Below, piece by piece: positions 12,382 through 24,394 of a DNA stretch of 64,000 nt. This stretch comes from Sebastes aleutianus (Eukaryota; Chordata; Actinopteri; Perciformes; Sebastidae), in the NCBI GenBank assembly GCA_916700875.1, contig CAKAKS010000038.1:18559326-18623325 (forward strand). Reading direction: 5' to 3'. The notes under the pieces were generated by a model. It saw only the letters and a program-made list of their open reading frames with translations. It made no database searches and was not told the DNA's origin. A program made the position numbers and the translations under genes. How positions within the stretch are numbered: the first letter of the stretch is position 1; each line of letters starts with the position of its first letter.

Positions 12382-12984
12382 TTCAAGTGTCCCAGTAAGT
12401 CATAACAGTGTGACAATGAGCCAGCATGCACAATACCAGGAGCCTGAAACTGGAGCAGCTAAATGGAATTCAGCCATCATTTATTTTATTATTTAAACCT
12501 GTACTTTTACTGTGAGATGTCAAAATGTCTTGTGTGAAAAAGGCATAGGGTGTACAGTTGTCGAGAATACAATTTACAAGCAAGCTAAACTGGGCTAGGC
12601 AGAAGGTTACCTTATCCAATCAAAAACATTGCGGCAACTGCCCTCATCAATAGACATTTCTCATGGCAAACATGTTGGCATGTCATAGCAGGAAAAGCAC
12701 AGGTGTTAATAATAACATATATAAGTGCACTCCATAGTTCCAGGGTGCTGGTGTTGTACATGTTGGCTCACTGTCATGCCTCACTGGGGCTTTTAATGGA
12801 ACAGAGGTATCATTAACGGAATTGGTATCATCTGCTTTCCCAGCTACAAGTCAAAACAAAATTAGCGCGTATATGCAGGTTTTTTTAAACACAGAAAAAC
12901 CCACTAAAATAGAAGATAGACTCCTTTCCCATTGACAGTCGTGGATTTATAAGTTGCCAGTAGACGAGTATGCCATAGTTCTAC
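12382..12984. other. Intergenic DNA with repeat-like blocks
   Basis: The block GCATGTCATAGCAGGAAAAG at 12678 repeats the sequence at 11730 (TTATAGTAGGAAAAGCACAGG), showing a dispersed repeat. No exon. Confidence 0.4.
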
Positions 12985-13072
12985 GACATGCTTTGAATTG
13001 GAGGGGTGTTCAGTCGGTTGCAATCTGCAACCTCACCGCTAGATGCCACTAAATCCTACACACTACTCTACT
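12985..13072 (-). mobile_element. Terminal fragment of the 4556-5103 MITE family
   Basis: The reverse complement gives GTGTGTAGGATTTAGTGGC and GGTTGCAGATTGCAACC, matching the left end of the 548-bp element. Confidence 0.65.
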
Positions 13073-13079
13073 TATCTAA

Positions 13080-13959
13080 ACTTTTCATGGATTTGATAAA
13101 TTATTTCTCCTCAAATCTCTGTTTAACCTCTTAAACAGAGGCAGCTATTCGGTCTTTCAGAGGTTGTAGAAGGCTCAGTTTTAAGGGTAGAGTGTAGATA
13201 CTGATAAACTAGCAAAGGGGTTAAACAGTTTATTGAAGGCCTTGCTGTCAGTGTCTTGAGGATATGTTGCTTGACTCCTAGTAACTATCAATTCTACACT
13301 GTGGTAGGAGGCTAAATGGAAAATGCACGACTGGATTTTATTGGCTGAGGTATTAACAGTAACCAAAGGCGGGTGTGGCTTTGGAGGATCCTCATCCTCA
13401 ACAACTAGTGGTGTTTGGTCCACTGTTGATCCTTTGCACTCCAGATTTAGCCACAACCATAGATAAATGCATTACTTCCATGTCCCGCTATCGTCTCCTG
13501 ACGGTAACCTCCAGCAGAAGAAGCATATTTATATATTTATTGATGAATTGACAATTGTGAAAGAAACACTTTTTCGTTGTGAGCTTGGGTCACTAATGGA
13601 ATTCAGTGTAAATACAGTTTTTTTTAGTGCTGGGTGAGAATTTCAACATCATATTGTTTGCCACAGTGCTGTGTGAGTATAATGTATCCCATGTCTTTTT
13701 GTGATCTTCAAAAAGTGCTGTGCCATACTATGTCAGGCCAGCGTGAGACGAGCTTGGTATGGATTCATTGATTGACAAGATGACTGGAAGCTGCCACGCT
13801 TGAAACATTGAGTTGGTTCAGTCGATTTGTCCTTGGCTGACAGAGAGGACTGTGATGACACACAGAACGGGCACGCTATCAAAACACAAAGTCAGGGTAA
13901 TAGAGTACAGCAACACACAGAGAGAGGGATGGGAATGCATACATGGTAGGGAGAGGTCA
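13080..13959. other. Intergenic DNA, no gene seen
   Basis: Single-copy-looking sequence; no recognised exon. Confidence 0.4.
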
Positions 13960-14600
13960 GAGGTTTGATGATGATGATGATTGTGATAATGGTGATGATG
14001 GTGAAAGTTCACTGTTTCTGCAGCCAGTTACATTTATTCAGTCATGGTTGGCCAATGATATCCATGCAGTGAGGATTTTGTATTTGCAGAAAAGAGATCA
14101 TTTGTATTTGATCGATTGAAGTATTGGATGAGAAAAAGTTGGATCACTTGGATCAACCCTTGAGTAAGTTAATGACCATGCTGGTGATGTTTGTGATAAT
14201 GATGCTACTGTATGTAGGTTATGATGTCAATGATGATTGAGTCATTATGAACATTCAAGGTGTTGGTGATGATTATGATATGATGGTAATGAGGCTGATG
14301 ATGATTGTGATGATGAAGTTAATGCCGTTGATTTGTATTTTGGTGGTCATGGTGATGGTGGTGATGGTGGTAATGTTACTAATAAGGTGATGAAGACGTT
14401 GGTGATGCTGCTGTTAATGACATGACATGAAAAATACTGATAATTACACTGATGATGGAATTGATGGTGTTGCTTGTGATGATGATGACTATGATATTGA
14501 AAATAATGATAATGGTAGTGGGGGTGGGGATAATAATGGTCACGAAGATGATTATAAAAGTGATGGTGATAATGATCACAATCTCACTCCCAACGACGCT
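13960..14600 (+). repeat. Degenerate GAT/GATGAT trinucleotide-rich tract
   Basis: Cryptically simple ATGATGATGGTGATG sequence. Asp-, Met- or Ile-rich frames across it are artefacts. Confidence 0.75.
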
Positions 14601-14642
14601 TGGTCAGTGGCCCTACACTTCAAACTATGACGCTCTAGATAC

Positions 14643-15447
14643 TAGTGATGTCCCGGTACCAGAAATCTAGTAGTCGATACCAATACCAGTGAATTTCCAC
14701 GATTCTCGATACCAAATTTGATACCACGGTAAAAAACAACAACAACAATAAATCCCATGTAATTCAACACGTACTCTTTTATTAAAAACATTTGAACATT
14801 ACAAAAAACAGAGGCATGTAGCCTTTAAGTTATAAATAAAAATAATTTACCCATTTTGGTTCATTTTGGCGTATCAGCGGCATGTTATCAATCGATAGTC
14901 AGACGACGGACACACACATACTGACCGTGAATGCATTTGGTCAGTCAGCTCAGAGTAGTAGAAGTAGGAGCAGAAGGCAAAGGATTTGTTGTCGAAGCGA
15001 AAAGCAAACGCACCTATTTGGCAATATTTCACGTTTAATCTCAATGCCATAAGGGAACCATAACATTAATGAGGTAATCGCCGCGAGGTGGATGGAGCCG
15101 TCACAGCCGGTGTGCACGGAGCACCGGCGCCAGGTAGACCCGCACAGCGGAGCCCCGCAGCAAAAGCGCTACCGGAGAGGCCAGACACATCGCCACCCAA
15201 CGGTAAAGATCAGAGTCAGCGCTCTGCAAATATTGACCATCATCTTTCCTGTAAAATGTCCGTTGTAATCAGTGACACCGGTGTTGTGAAAAGTTTATTA
15301 ACCGGTGGGAACATTTTTCTCACTGTCAAATCCCTACCAACGACCATTACAGGCATCATACGGTACCTGTAGAAAAAGAGTACCGTCACTTTTTAAACAT
15401 TTTGGCATCGACTTGGTACCGAAGTATCGGTTCTCGTGACATTCCTA
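14643..15447 (+). mobile_element. Complete 805-bp hAT-type MITE with 8-bp TSD
   Basis: The termini are TAGTGATGTCCCGGTACC and, at the other end, CGTGACATTCCTA (inverted: TAGGAATGTCACG). They form imperfect inverted repeats of the common fish TAGGGATGTCACGAG type. The flanks carry an exact 8-bp duplication, CTAGATAC, at 14635-14642 and 15448-15455, diagnostic of hAT insertion. No intact transposase. Confidence 0.85.
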
Positions 15448-15654
15448 CTAGATACCCCTCTAGCATCAGTTTTGGACTCAGTTACATTCATAGTATCTTT
15501 TCAAAATAAGCTTGCAAGCTGCATTGCAGTCATTGCATATTTTAAAAATCACCGAGGTTGAAAACACAAAAAAGCTCAACTGCTTATTTCCATTGTGATC
15601 CTGTAGTATAACACTTAACACACAAGACAGAAAGTGCAGACAATACAATCAACA

Positions 15655-15920
15655 TTTAAATAGCAGGCGGCAGAGATGAAAGATGATGAAGATGTTGAGG
15701 TTTTGGACAGTGCTGATGACGATGATAATGATAGAGTTGCCAATGTTGATTTGTGTTGATGATGATGTGTGGGTAATGTAAATAACGTGTTAATCATGGA
15801 TATTGACGCTAAGGACAATGATGATTATACATTTAATAATGCATTTGATGATGAGGATGGTATAAACACAATAACTAGTAACAATAATGACGGCAGCGAT
15901 GATAATAATGCTGTTGAGGA
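15655..15920 (+). repeat. Degenerate GAT/GATGAT trinucleotide-rich tract
   Basis: GATGATGAAGATG- and GATGACGATGATAATG-like sequence, matching the composition of 13960-14600 on the other side of the hAT MITE. Confidence 0.7.
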
Positions 15921-16047
15921 CTGATGGTGCTTCCTGGTACTAGGATCCACATACTCTTTGCGAAGAGTAATAATTATATATTTGACGGTAACGCCATATA
16001 TTATACACCTATTGTGTGATCTAACAGATCCTTGGAGTGTAAGTGAT

Positions 16048-16049
<2 letters not shown>

Positions 16050-16087
<38 letters not shown>
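16050..16087 (+). repeat. (CA)n microsatellite
   Basis: A pure AC tract of about 37 bp. Confidence 0.97.
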
Positions 16088-16088
<1 letters not shown>

Positions 16089-16109
16089 ACACCGTCGCAG
16101 CCTGACAGT

Positions 16110-16300
16110 CCTCCCTCTCCTTCCGACTGTAGAGAACGCACCTTCAGCCATTCATCAGTGTCACCCTGTCGCCGTCGGTTACGGCCCGAGGCCCGTCGCG
16201 TCTTCATTACGGTCCGAATAAATCTGAAATAAAACCACAGATGATTTATTAGCTTCCGATGGCGTCGCGCTGGTTAGCATGGTCTGCCGCCACTCGGGCC
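16110..16300. promoter_or_regulatory. Putative conserved non-coding element
   Basis: A repeat-poor segment (GTTACGGCCCGAGGCCCG, CTTCATTACGGTCCG, GATTTATTAGCTTCCG) following a CA tract. Composition-based inference. Confidence 0.3.
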
Positions 16301-17124
16301 TAGAGAGACAGTCCTCAGACTTGAGCAGCAGAAATCTGATGTGACAGGGAGACGTTTGTGTGATGATATCAGTCTGTGATCACAAGTTCTGCCTGATGAG
16401 AGGAGGAGGAGGGCATCCGGGAAACTGTCACACACCAGCAGCGTTTATTTGCTGCATGTATGTGGGATATTTTGTCAGTAATGCTCAGACCACAAGGTGC
16501 CTTTCAGAGAAAAGCACGATGAATTTCTTTGCTTCGGTTTGATTTTATGCAAAATCCAAATTTTTTTTCAGAATCTTTATTAGGGAACAACTGGTTTATT
16601 TCCTGTTTGAATGAATGCATTCATTTAACATTTAAACAGAAAAAAACATATATAAAGGGGATCAAGATTTTACTTGATAATACAGTATCTTGACGTTTCT
16701 CATAACTTTACCCATCTATCTTTATGTAAATGAATAACAAACCTCCAATGGGAAACAGATGTAAAGAAGTCTGAAGTCTGTTTTTCACAACTGCTACATA
16801 AATATTTTACAAAGTTAACCTCATAATCCCCTAATTTCAATCTAGAAAATAGTCGTTGAACCTAAAATGCTTCTTCACATTACTTCCCAGATAGTTCACC
16901 GTCATATCCATTTAACATGGTTTGCTAGTTTTCTTCATTTTGGCAAAGAAAACAACAAAAGCCTAGGTTACCGACGCGTCAGACCGACAAGGACAAAGTC
17001 TTTCTTGTACACTTCATTTTGAATTTGGACGGATCATTAAGATCAGATACTCAGATCAAAAGTTGTTTTTCCCCCACATAAATAGTGAATATTAAACTAA
17101 AAGGGACAGTTGTACTGTCTGTGC
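16301..17124. other. Intergenic DNA, no gene seen
   Basis: AT-rich sequence without recognised exon. Confidence 0.4.
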
Positions 17125-17720
17125 TGTGTAGGCTTGCCGCGGTAGTGGTGCTACCGGTGTTACACGGTGTTCGGGCACACACCAATTACATTACTTGCCC
17201 ACCACCCCACCATCGTTTTGATTTTTTTTTTTAATAGAAATAAAACCCATTTAGTTCATTTTTGCACATCAGTGCCATGCTATCAATACATAGTCGGACA
17301 ACGGACGCTGCAAACTGAAAGTGAAAATGTCTGCTTCGTACGGAGTCTCAGCACAAAGCAGCAGGAGTCCGATTTCACACACACGGGACGAGAGAGTTGA
17401 AGATGATGGCGGAGGATTTGGTGAATCCAAGGTTCCAACGTATCCAAGTGAAAAGCAAAAGCGCCTATTCGTCAATATTTCAGATTTAAACCCCATGCTA
17501 TAAAGGAACCATAACGTTAATGAGGCAATGGCCGTGCGGAGGATGGAGTGTTCACAGCTGGTGTGCGCGGCACGGCGGCGCCGGGTAAGCTCAAACGGAG
17601 AGGCCAGACACACAGCCATCCAACGATAAAGATCAAAGTAAGCACTCTACATACAGGCTATTGAGCGTCATCTTTTCATGTAAAATGTCTGGTGTAATCG
17701 GTAACACTGGTGTTCAAGTT
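17125..17720 (+). mobile_element. Degenerate hAT-like element related to 14643-15447
   Basis: It shares blocks with the complete hAT MITE: GCTATCAAT.CATAGTCGGAC, GGAACCATAACGTTAATGAGG, GGCCAGACACA...CAACG.TAAAGATCA, and TGTAAAATGTC. It also retains a stretch that may derive from a transposase 5' exon (frame with MSASYGVSAQSSRSP). Terminal repeats are unrecognisable. Confidence 0.6.
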
Positions 17721-17939
17721 GACATCTCATAGTGCTGAGTGTGTGTTAGACAGGTAAAAATGAGTAAACACCAAACTACACTTGTGTATCACTTTAATTT
17801 CAACGGTCTTCATGTTGCTCCTCTTTTATTATTTAAATGCGCATGTGAGTGAGTAGGAAAATAAATAATCTGAGATGGATGTCAAATATGTCGTTCTCTG
17901 TCCTTTCATTGTTGCTTCTGTCCAGCTAAAAGACAAAAG

Positions 17940-18190
17940 GTTATTATTTAGACTGATATTTGTGCTGCACGCCGTGGAGCCTCTAACCCTGGATCGGTCC
18001 CAGAATGGCCATTTCGGCTCAGGACAGTCCAGATGACAGAGCTCCAGCTGACTCCAGGCCAGTTCAGCGGGGAGAGGCACAGCTGAGACCTGCAGGTGTC
18101 ACATTGTCCTGGTTGTCACTAACCCAATTACACCTGGATCGCCGGGGACACTCTCGCTCCAGCGTGCAACATGAGAGCTCATAACCGCTC
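17940..18190. promoter_or_regulatory. Putative conserved non-coding element
   Basis: Repeat-poor, balanced sequence with GACAGAGCTCCAGCTGACTC, ACCCAATTACACCTGG and GGACAGTCCAGATGACAG (TGACAG is a Prep/Meis core). No coding frame. Confidence 0.3.
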
Positions 18191-18531
18191 ACCATACATA
18201 CTGAAACAGGTACACATGCAGATATGAGAAAAAGCATTCATGTGTAGTGTGGGGGAAAATGAGGTAAGCTTACGCAAAAAAAACTGACATCCAGGAAATT
18301 AATTTCTTAGGCTACTTGTCGTTAATTAATTATGTATTAGAAAAAGGCAAATAGAGAAGAAGGAAAAGAGACGTTAAAGGAAAAGTGGATTTTCAACGCC
18401 CTTCCACCCCCCCTCTGCATATCTCCGTCCCTCCTCTTCCTCATTGTTCCTTCTCTTTCTCCTATGCTCTTTTACCTTCAGCTACAACCAATCCTTCTGG
18501 CAGTCACTCTACTCCACTCGCTGGTCTAATG

Positions 18532-18534
<3 letters not shown>

Positions 18535-18580
<46 letters not shown>

Positions 18581-18606
18581 TTTGTGTGTGTGTGTGTGTG
18601 TGTGTG
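18535..18606 (+). repeat. (TG)n microsatellite
   Basis: Two pure TG tracts split by AGTTTGTG. Confidence 0.97.
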
Positions 18607-18735
18607 CGCTCTAATGGTGTTTAATGCCCAGACTAATGGTTTCAGCAGGGAATCCTTGTGCGGAGCTTGAGTCCAGGCCTGGGCTGATCGCTGGCAGGAC
18701 CATCCCTCATCCTGATACTGCATGGAGGTGAGAGC
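18605..18735. promoter_or_regulatory. Putative conserved non-coding element
   Basis: A GC-balanced segment (TCTAATGGTGTTTAATGCCC, GACTAATGG, GGCCTGGGCTGATCGCTGG) directly after the TG microsatellite. Composition-based inference. Confidence 0.25.
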
Positions 18736-18906
18736 CAGGGGAACGCGCACACACACATTCATGCACACACACACTGAGACACACAAACTGTCTCTGCTTC
18801 TCACTAGCTTGCTTGCTTGCTCACACTCACCTCACTCCTTTGTTTCCCATCGACTGCTATCCTGCATCTCTCGCTTCCTCACGCTCTTTTCCTTATCTTC
18901 CTCATA

Positions 18907-19389
18907 GCATCAAATCACTCAATCAGTCCTGTCTTTAAAGGGTAAGATTATATTTTATATATATATGTGCTTCCTTTTTGTCAACAATTCCCATGAAAAG
19001 ACCAAAAACAACAGTAAATTGATCCTAGGGTATCGTCTGTGTAACTAAAGCCTGATAAAGCTTATTCCTCTCTGTTAGAGATCTCATCAGTGAGCGACAC
19101 AGTTGCACTTCATTAAGATGAACATAGGTAGTTTATTTTGAGTCTAATCCACACGCAGCACCATAAATAACAACGTAATGCACCCAATATGTATCCATCC
19201 ATGCCTGAAAATAGACCCCAGCAAATACACCATTAATTCTTGTTTTGAATAATGTTTGCTAAAAACTACAGTGCCCTTCAGTTTTAGGAAATTATTTCGT
19301 TTTTATTTCAAAATTAAATTACATATTTAAGGATTTACCTTTTCCAGGAACCAATGAGCTTGGGGCTGAGAGCCACGGACAGGCTTGTG
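18907..19389. other. Intergenic DNA, no gene seen
   Basis: Mixed AT-rich sequence, no recognised exon. Confidence 0.4.
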
Positions 19390-19960
19390 AAGTCCGAATT
19401 GTTGATGTTATTTATTTATTTATGAGGGAAAGTGCACATTAATCAACATTTTAGTTTCCACCTCGATGTAAATGTGCCAGAGATATAGAGCTAATTTTCG
19501 TCTGTAATCCCTATAGGCAGGTTATAACAAATTACAAATATTACCAATACAATGCTTCAGCAAGCACTACAGGACAACACAATACAATACAATGCAATAA
19601 AATACATAAATACATTACAAAGTAGCGGATATAAAATCAATGAGAGCATGTAGCGGCAGTGCCAGAGATGAGGTTGTATGATTACTCATGATTTACGTCT
19701 GGTTTGCTTTAAACCATTTATTAACTTTATATTTAAAGGTTTGGTAATTGGCGATGTCTCTTAATTCGATAGGAAGACAGTTTGCCCAAGCTTGCTATGT
19801 CTGTATTGTACAACACTGTCCCCTCTGGTAGTTGCCCTGCTGCTACTATCCTTCTGCATTATGAACTGACTCAGTGTGGGAGGTGCAAGCCCATGTAAAA
19901 CCTTACAGATGAGGCGAGCATCTGCAAAATGATGGTCTTTTCATGACATTTGTTGACAAC
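19390..19960 (-). mobile_element. Interspersed repeat, probably LINE 3' end in reverse
   Basis: The block begins with TTTATTTATTTATGAGGG and includes GTGCACATTAATCAACATTT, an ACAATACAATACAATGC simple run, and CAGTGTGGGAGGTGCAAGCC. I associate this arrangement with dispersed fish LINE 3' ends. No clear reverse-transcriptase motif is readable, so the class is uncertain. Confidence 0.4.
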
Positions 19961-20515
19961 ATGAAAAATATAGAATGATGCAAGGATTATCCTTTAATTT
20001 TTGATTCAATATTCTGATGCTTATTACTCATATTGCTTACTTTTTGTAGTTTTTGCTCTTATAATAACCATACTAACAATATGTCATAAAAAAAACATGA
20101 TTATGATGTGCACACAAAGTGCAGAGAACTTTTGAAATATCCTGGTTAAAAACAAAACGTTCACAAATGCAAACTGCAAGTATTTTAGTTGACGGTACCA
20201 TATACGAGGCACTAAAGGGCAGTTGCTTGGCCTCAAGGTTGCTTGCTTCTTGGATTAAGGGTAGCTTTTGGACCTCAGGGACCTGAATCACACGACCTTA
20301 ACTGGCAGGTGGAGAGGGCTAAAGATCCTTTTAGATGCTGGAACTGAAGTACAGAAGACGCGTTTGGCTTGGCAGCAAAGTGTGTGTGTTTTTACGGACT
20401 CACATACAAGGATGAATTGGCTGTATGTGTGATTCTTTGTGTGTGCATGAGGGAGTTAAGATACATTTCGAGAGGAGCAGAATCAGATTAGGGGAAAGGG
20501 TTAGTGCGGCTGTTG

Positions 20516-20537
20516 TATATATATATATATATATATA
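20516..20537 (+). repeat. (TA)n microsatellite
   Basis: A pure TA tract of about 22 bp. Confidence 0.95.
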
Positions 20538-20999
20538 AAAGAAGGAGTGGAGGGGTCATAGCTTGTGGGAAAGAGGAAAAAACAGCAAGGCTAAAGGTGA
20601 TAACATCAAAACAGTGAGGCTTTGGTTAATATGAAGCTGTGGGCTGCACAGACTGGCTTTAAAAGGAAAGGTTAGAGCAAGATGAGGGAGTGCAGAGGTG
20701 GGAGAGTGCAAAGTGGTAAAGGCGAGATACAGTATACGGTGGTGCTGGAGTTGGAGGAATAGAGTGGGAGGGTTGGGCTAAGATAAAACACGAGGCAGAG
20801 GAGTAGAAAGGAGGCGAGACTGGCGAGGAAGCAGAAAGGAAAAGGTGTTGGGGGCGAGAGAAGGGCAGAAGGTAATGGAGTGCTGGGGAGGAAGTGAAGG
20901 GAAGGCAGGGGGTATTTGGGTGTGGGTGTGTGTATAGGGGTGTGTAGGCGGTATGGGGGTACGCTGGAGCAGGGCAGTGGGGCTAGGGGGGTGTGTCAG
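20538..20999 (+). repeat. Purine-rich low-complexity stretch
   Basis: GA- and GGGTGTG-rich sequence on plus; complementary Pro/Ser frames are not a gene. Confidence 0.45.
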
Positions 21000-21130
21000 T
21001 ACAGATGCTCTGTGACCGGGTGTCACAACTCGGGCCAGGAAGCTGAATCCGACGATTAATCACCGGGCCCCTCCGCTTGTAATCAAACGGGCTCTGGCCA
21101 TGATGTATGAGCCATGTCACAATTACTGAC
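21000..21130. promoter_or_regulatory. Putative conserved non-coding element
   Basis: A compact GC-balanced segment with GACGATTAATCACC, TTGTAATCAAAC and CACAATTACTGAC homeodomain-type cores, between low-complexity tracts. Inference only. Confidence 0.3.
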
Positions 21131-21354
21131 TCGCACTCGCACGCTCGCGCACACACACACTGCACTCCGAGTTGATCATGTGCACACATGCATTCACACA
21201 TGTATGAGGATGAATACACACACGCTGAACAACCTCTGGCGGCTCACTAGGATTATGGCTGTCTTCCAGGAGGCCACTGGGGCAGACTTCAAAGACACAA
21301 ACATAAACATCGTACAAAGCCAACACATTATAATCTTAGTCAGCAACACGGGGG

Positions 21355-21600
21355 TAGCAGAGGAGAGAATGTCAGCATGGGGAAAGACAGGGAGAGAAAG
21401 AAATAGAAAGTGAGTCAGTGGGAGTTCAGGACTAATGAGGAAGACAGATATACTGGGTAATGGGAGTAGAAGAAAGACAGATGAAAAGATTGGAGAAGTA
21501 AGGAAGAGTGAGGGCGAGAGAGGCTGTAAATGAACGAATCAGGGAAGAGATAATGAGAGAGAGAGAGAGAGAGGAAGTGAGGGCCGAGGAAGGGATGAAG
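21355..21600 (+). repeat. Purine-rich low-complexity tract with (GA)n core
   Basis: GAGAGAGA at 21557-21573 within a GA-dominated stretch. Its complement yields Ser/Leu-rich spurious frames. Confidence 0.65.
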
Positions 21601-22764
21601 AGGTGAATCCGTAGGGATGGGGTGTAAAGCTCTTTGGTCAGCGGTTTCCACAGCGATGGTGGACAGACCAGCTGACAGGATGAATAATTTAGGACGAGGT
21701 GTGGACATCGATCCCACAATGCACTTCTGCCTGACCACATTGTCCCAAGCACATATTCTCAGACACACTTGGGTGTACGCACACACACAAATCATCCTCA
21801 GCAGTTCCTCAGATCAGAGCTGACCTCAATCAAGCCTTCATCCAGAGACTTGATTACTCTTTTACACACCTTGCAGTATCTAAGTATTTGGATTTATTTT
21901 AAAAAAAAGTGAATTTGATTGACTTTTTCCATCATATTTGATAAAAAAAAATTAAAATTTGATGAAATCTGGCATGCAAGTAACCGTTATGGAGTCAAAA
22001 AGCCCCACCAAGATATTTAGGACAGAAAATAGACATAACTACCACACACACACACACAAACACACATATGCACAATCTATTTTTTGTCCCCGTGCTGACA
22101 GACACTGATGGCTGTGAATGCTGCTGGCTTTCAGTAGCCTCCACTGCGTAAAGTCTTTCCTGTTTGGTCCACTGACTTCCTGTCTACCGCAACCTGATAC
22201 TTCCTGGTTGAGTCAAATGTCTTTGACCCCACCGGCCTGCCGTCCAAACCAAACACAGCCACTTCCACCTCACTTCTCCTGTAGGAAAGAAGAAATGGAC
22301 ACAGAGAGGGAGCAAATTTTTGGATACTGCGTTTACTTGCAAAGTCTCTCGCTGAGCAAATCTGCACAATCAAAATGGCTAATATTAATATTTTATGAGT
22401 TTATTACTTTGCCGAGCTTGATATTAAACATCGGATATGATGAACATCCACTTAAGTTGCAGTCTTACATTTTTTTTAGTAACATTCCCTCAGCCTCTGG
22501 CACAACACAAGACCATTTTTAACCCCGCGGAACAATGTTTCTCCCAAATCTCTCCGGCTTTGCAGGCACCTCTCCTCTTCATTCATCACACAGCCTGAAC
22601 GAGTGACCGGGGAATGACCTCGCTTGCGCGCAGACACACACACGTTGTAAACACACACATACACACACAAATCCACAAACACGGTATCAACTCGCACAAA
22701 AGCACGATTCATTCATCACAAACGATGGATACCTTGGAACACATGCTCACACACGCGTGTGCCT
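21600..22764. other. Intergenic DNA, no gene seen
   Basis: Contains a short CA tract (22043-22065) and otherwise mixed sequence; no recognised exon. Confidence 0.4.

Positions 22765-22833
<69 letters not shown>
22765..22833 (+). repeat. (CA)n microsatellite
   Basis: A pure AC tract of about 69 bp. Confidence 0.98.
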
Positions 22834-22834
<1 letters not shown>

Positions 22835-23229
22835 CTAAATGCACGCACACTCACACGTAGCGGTTTCTATCACATCCGTTACAGATGGGTTCTCCTCCTC
22901 CTCAGTCCTAAATGAATATAAATATGTCTGTTTGACATCATTCATCTGCCAGAGAGGAACACATTTACCGCGTCCAGCCAAAAGAGGCAGTGTTACTCTC
23001 TGCTCCGCTGGGGTGGGATGCATATGGAAAGGGGAAAAGGAGAATGGGAGCAGGGCTGAAAACACTTGCAGAGATAAGGATGATCCAAGGGCGTCTAATA
23101 AGGTCGGTGCAAAGCAGTAAATTTGGCTAAATATACTTTATGAAGTTTCCTTCTTTCACGCACACAGACATGCAGGAAAACAAACAATATCCCCCGTCTT
23201 TTTAAATACGTTTTATTCTGCCGCTGTCG

Positions 23230-23900
23230 CCCCCTAATCAAATCTGATCCTATCTCTCCCCTCTTGACAGGTTGCATTCACAATAAAGCATTTGAAAGCC
23301 CATTAGCTCCCACTTTCCAGCGCCATAAAGCCAACAGCAATCTGATATCATCAGTAACAGTCCGCGAGAAGATGACGGCCAGACGACAAGTGAGATGCGG
23401 ACGGACTAAAGCAGCTGAGAGGAGGAAGAGATATCGGTGATGGGAACAAATTGAAACAAAATGGCGGGTGATATGCAGCGGGGAGATGCTTAGGGAGATG
23501 TCATACGGGCTGGTGGCGAGAATTTACAAAAGAAGGCATATCATCGCATGGCGTCTTAGATAATGATCGTTGGGAATTGATGTTTTGGGAATCGAAAAAG
23601 AAAGTAATGCACCTGTTGAGAGCCGCTTTATTACAATCGGATGTAAAGATGTTTCAGGTCATGAAAAGATCCTTTCAATTATCATCTGATAACCATTAAA
23701 GTTCACCAGACATGACCTGTGTCCTCCAGTCACCACGTCTTCATAATGTAGTGCTCGCGGAGCCCTGAGGGAGGCGACAGTGGTTTCAAAGTGAGTCGAC
23801 TCCTGCTGCAATCTGTGCTCCATATGTCATTAAGCCCATTAGGGAAACACTAGGTTAACATTACAGCTAGAGTACCAGCCTTCGCTATGGGAGCAGCCGC
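23230..23900. promoter_or_regulatory. Low-repeat island, putative conserved non-coding DNA
   Basis: Balanced, repeat-poor sequence with AT-core motifs (GCCCATTAGC, CATTAAGCCCATTAGG, GATAATGATCG) and no convincing frame. Composition-based call. Confidence 0.3.
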
Positions 23901-24366
23901 GGGTCGACATAAAAGCGGCGTCTCACTTTGTCTCCCTTCCTCTCTTTTTCTGGCCGCCTGTATTAACAAGCCATTGTCTTTTTCTCACCACTATGCTCTC
24001 TGAACTGCATCCTCCATTTCCTCGCCTTGAGTCATTTCTCTTTCACTCAGCCCTTCTTATGCTTTTCCCCACTTCACCTTCACTGGCCGTACAATGCACC
24101 ACTGGGGGCAGTAGAAGAAAAGATGTCGGCTTTTTTGGAAAGCATTTAGGCAGCGCTGTCTGTCAGCATGGAGTAATGACAGCCCATGTAAACGTCCTTC
24201 CTCTCGCTGTCCTAGAACATTCCTCTTTACTGTATAAATATGTATGATGTTTTGAACAGAAACATTAGAAATGTCTTAAAAATTTAGTTCACCTGACGTC
24301 TTTGTTTGGCTGAAAAATGACCAATCACAGTGTTCTCCTCCAGGAAAGCAGGAAACCAATACGGCA

Positions 24367-24394
24367 TGTTCACCTAGAGGTCAGGTGGAGGTCA
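24367..24394 (+). promoter_or_regulatory. Triple half-site array containing a perfect DR5
   Basis: TGTTCA, five bases (CCTAG), AGGTCA, five bases (GGTGG), AGGTCA. The last two half-sites (24378-24394) form a consensus DR5. The first half-site differs from RGKTCA at one base but keeps the 5-bp register. Confidence 0.65.

Noticed and set aside
14379..14670. Ile/Thr-rich and Asp-rich frames at 14.4 kb
   Set aside because: Artefacts of the GAT trinucleotide-rich tract.
18526..18804. His/Thr- and Val/Cys-repeat frames over CA/TG tracts (also at 16, 22.7, 35.3, 46.1 kb)
   Set aside because: Translation artefacts of dinucleotide microsatellites.
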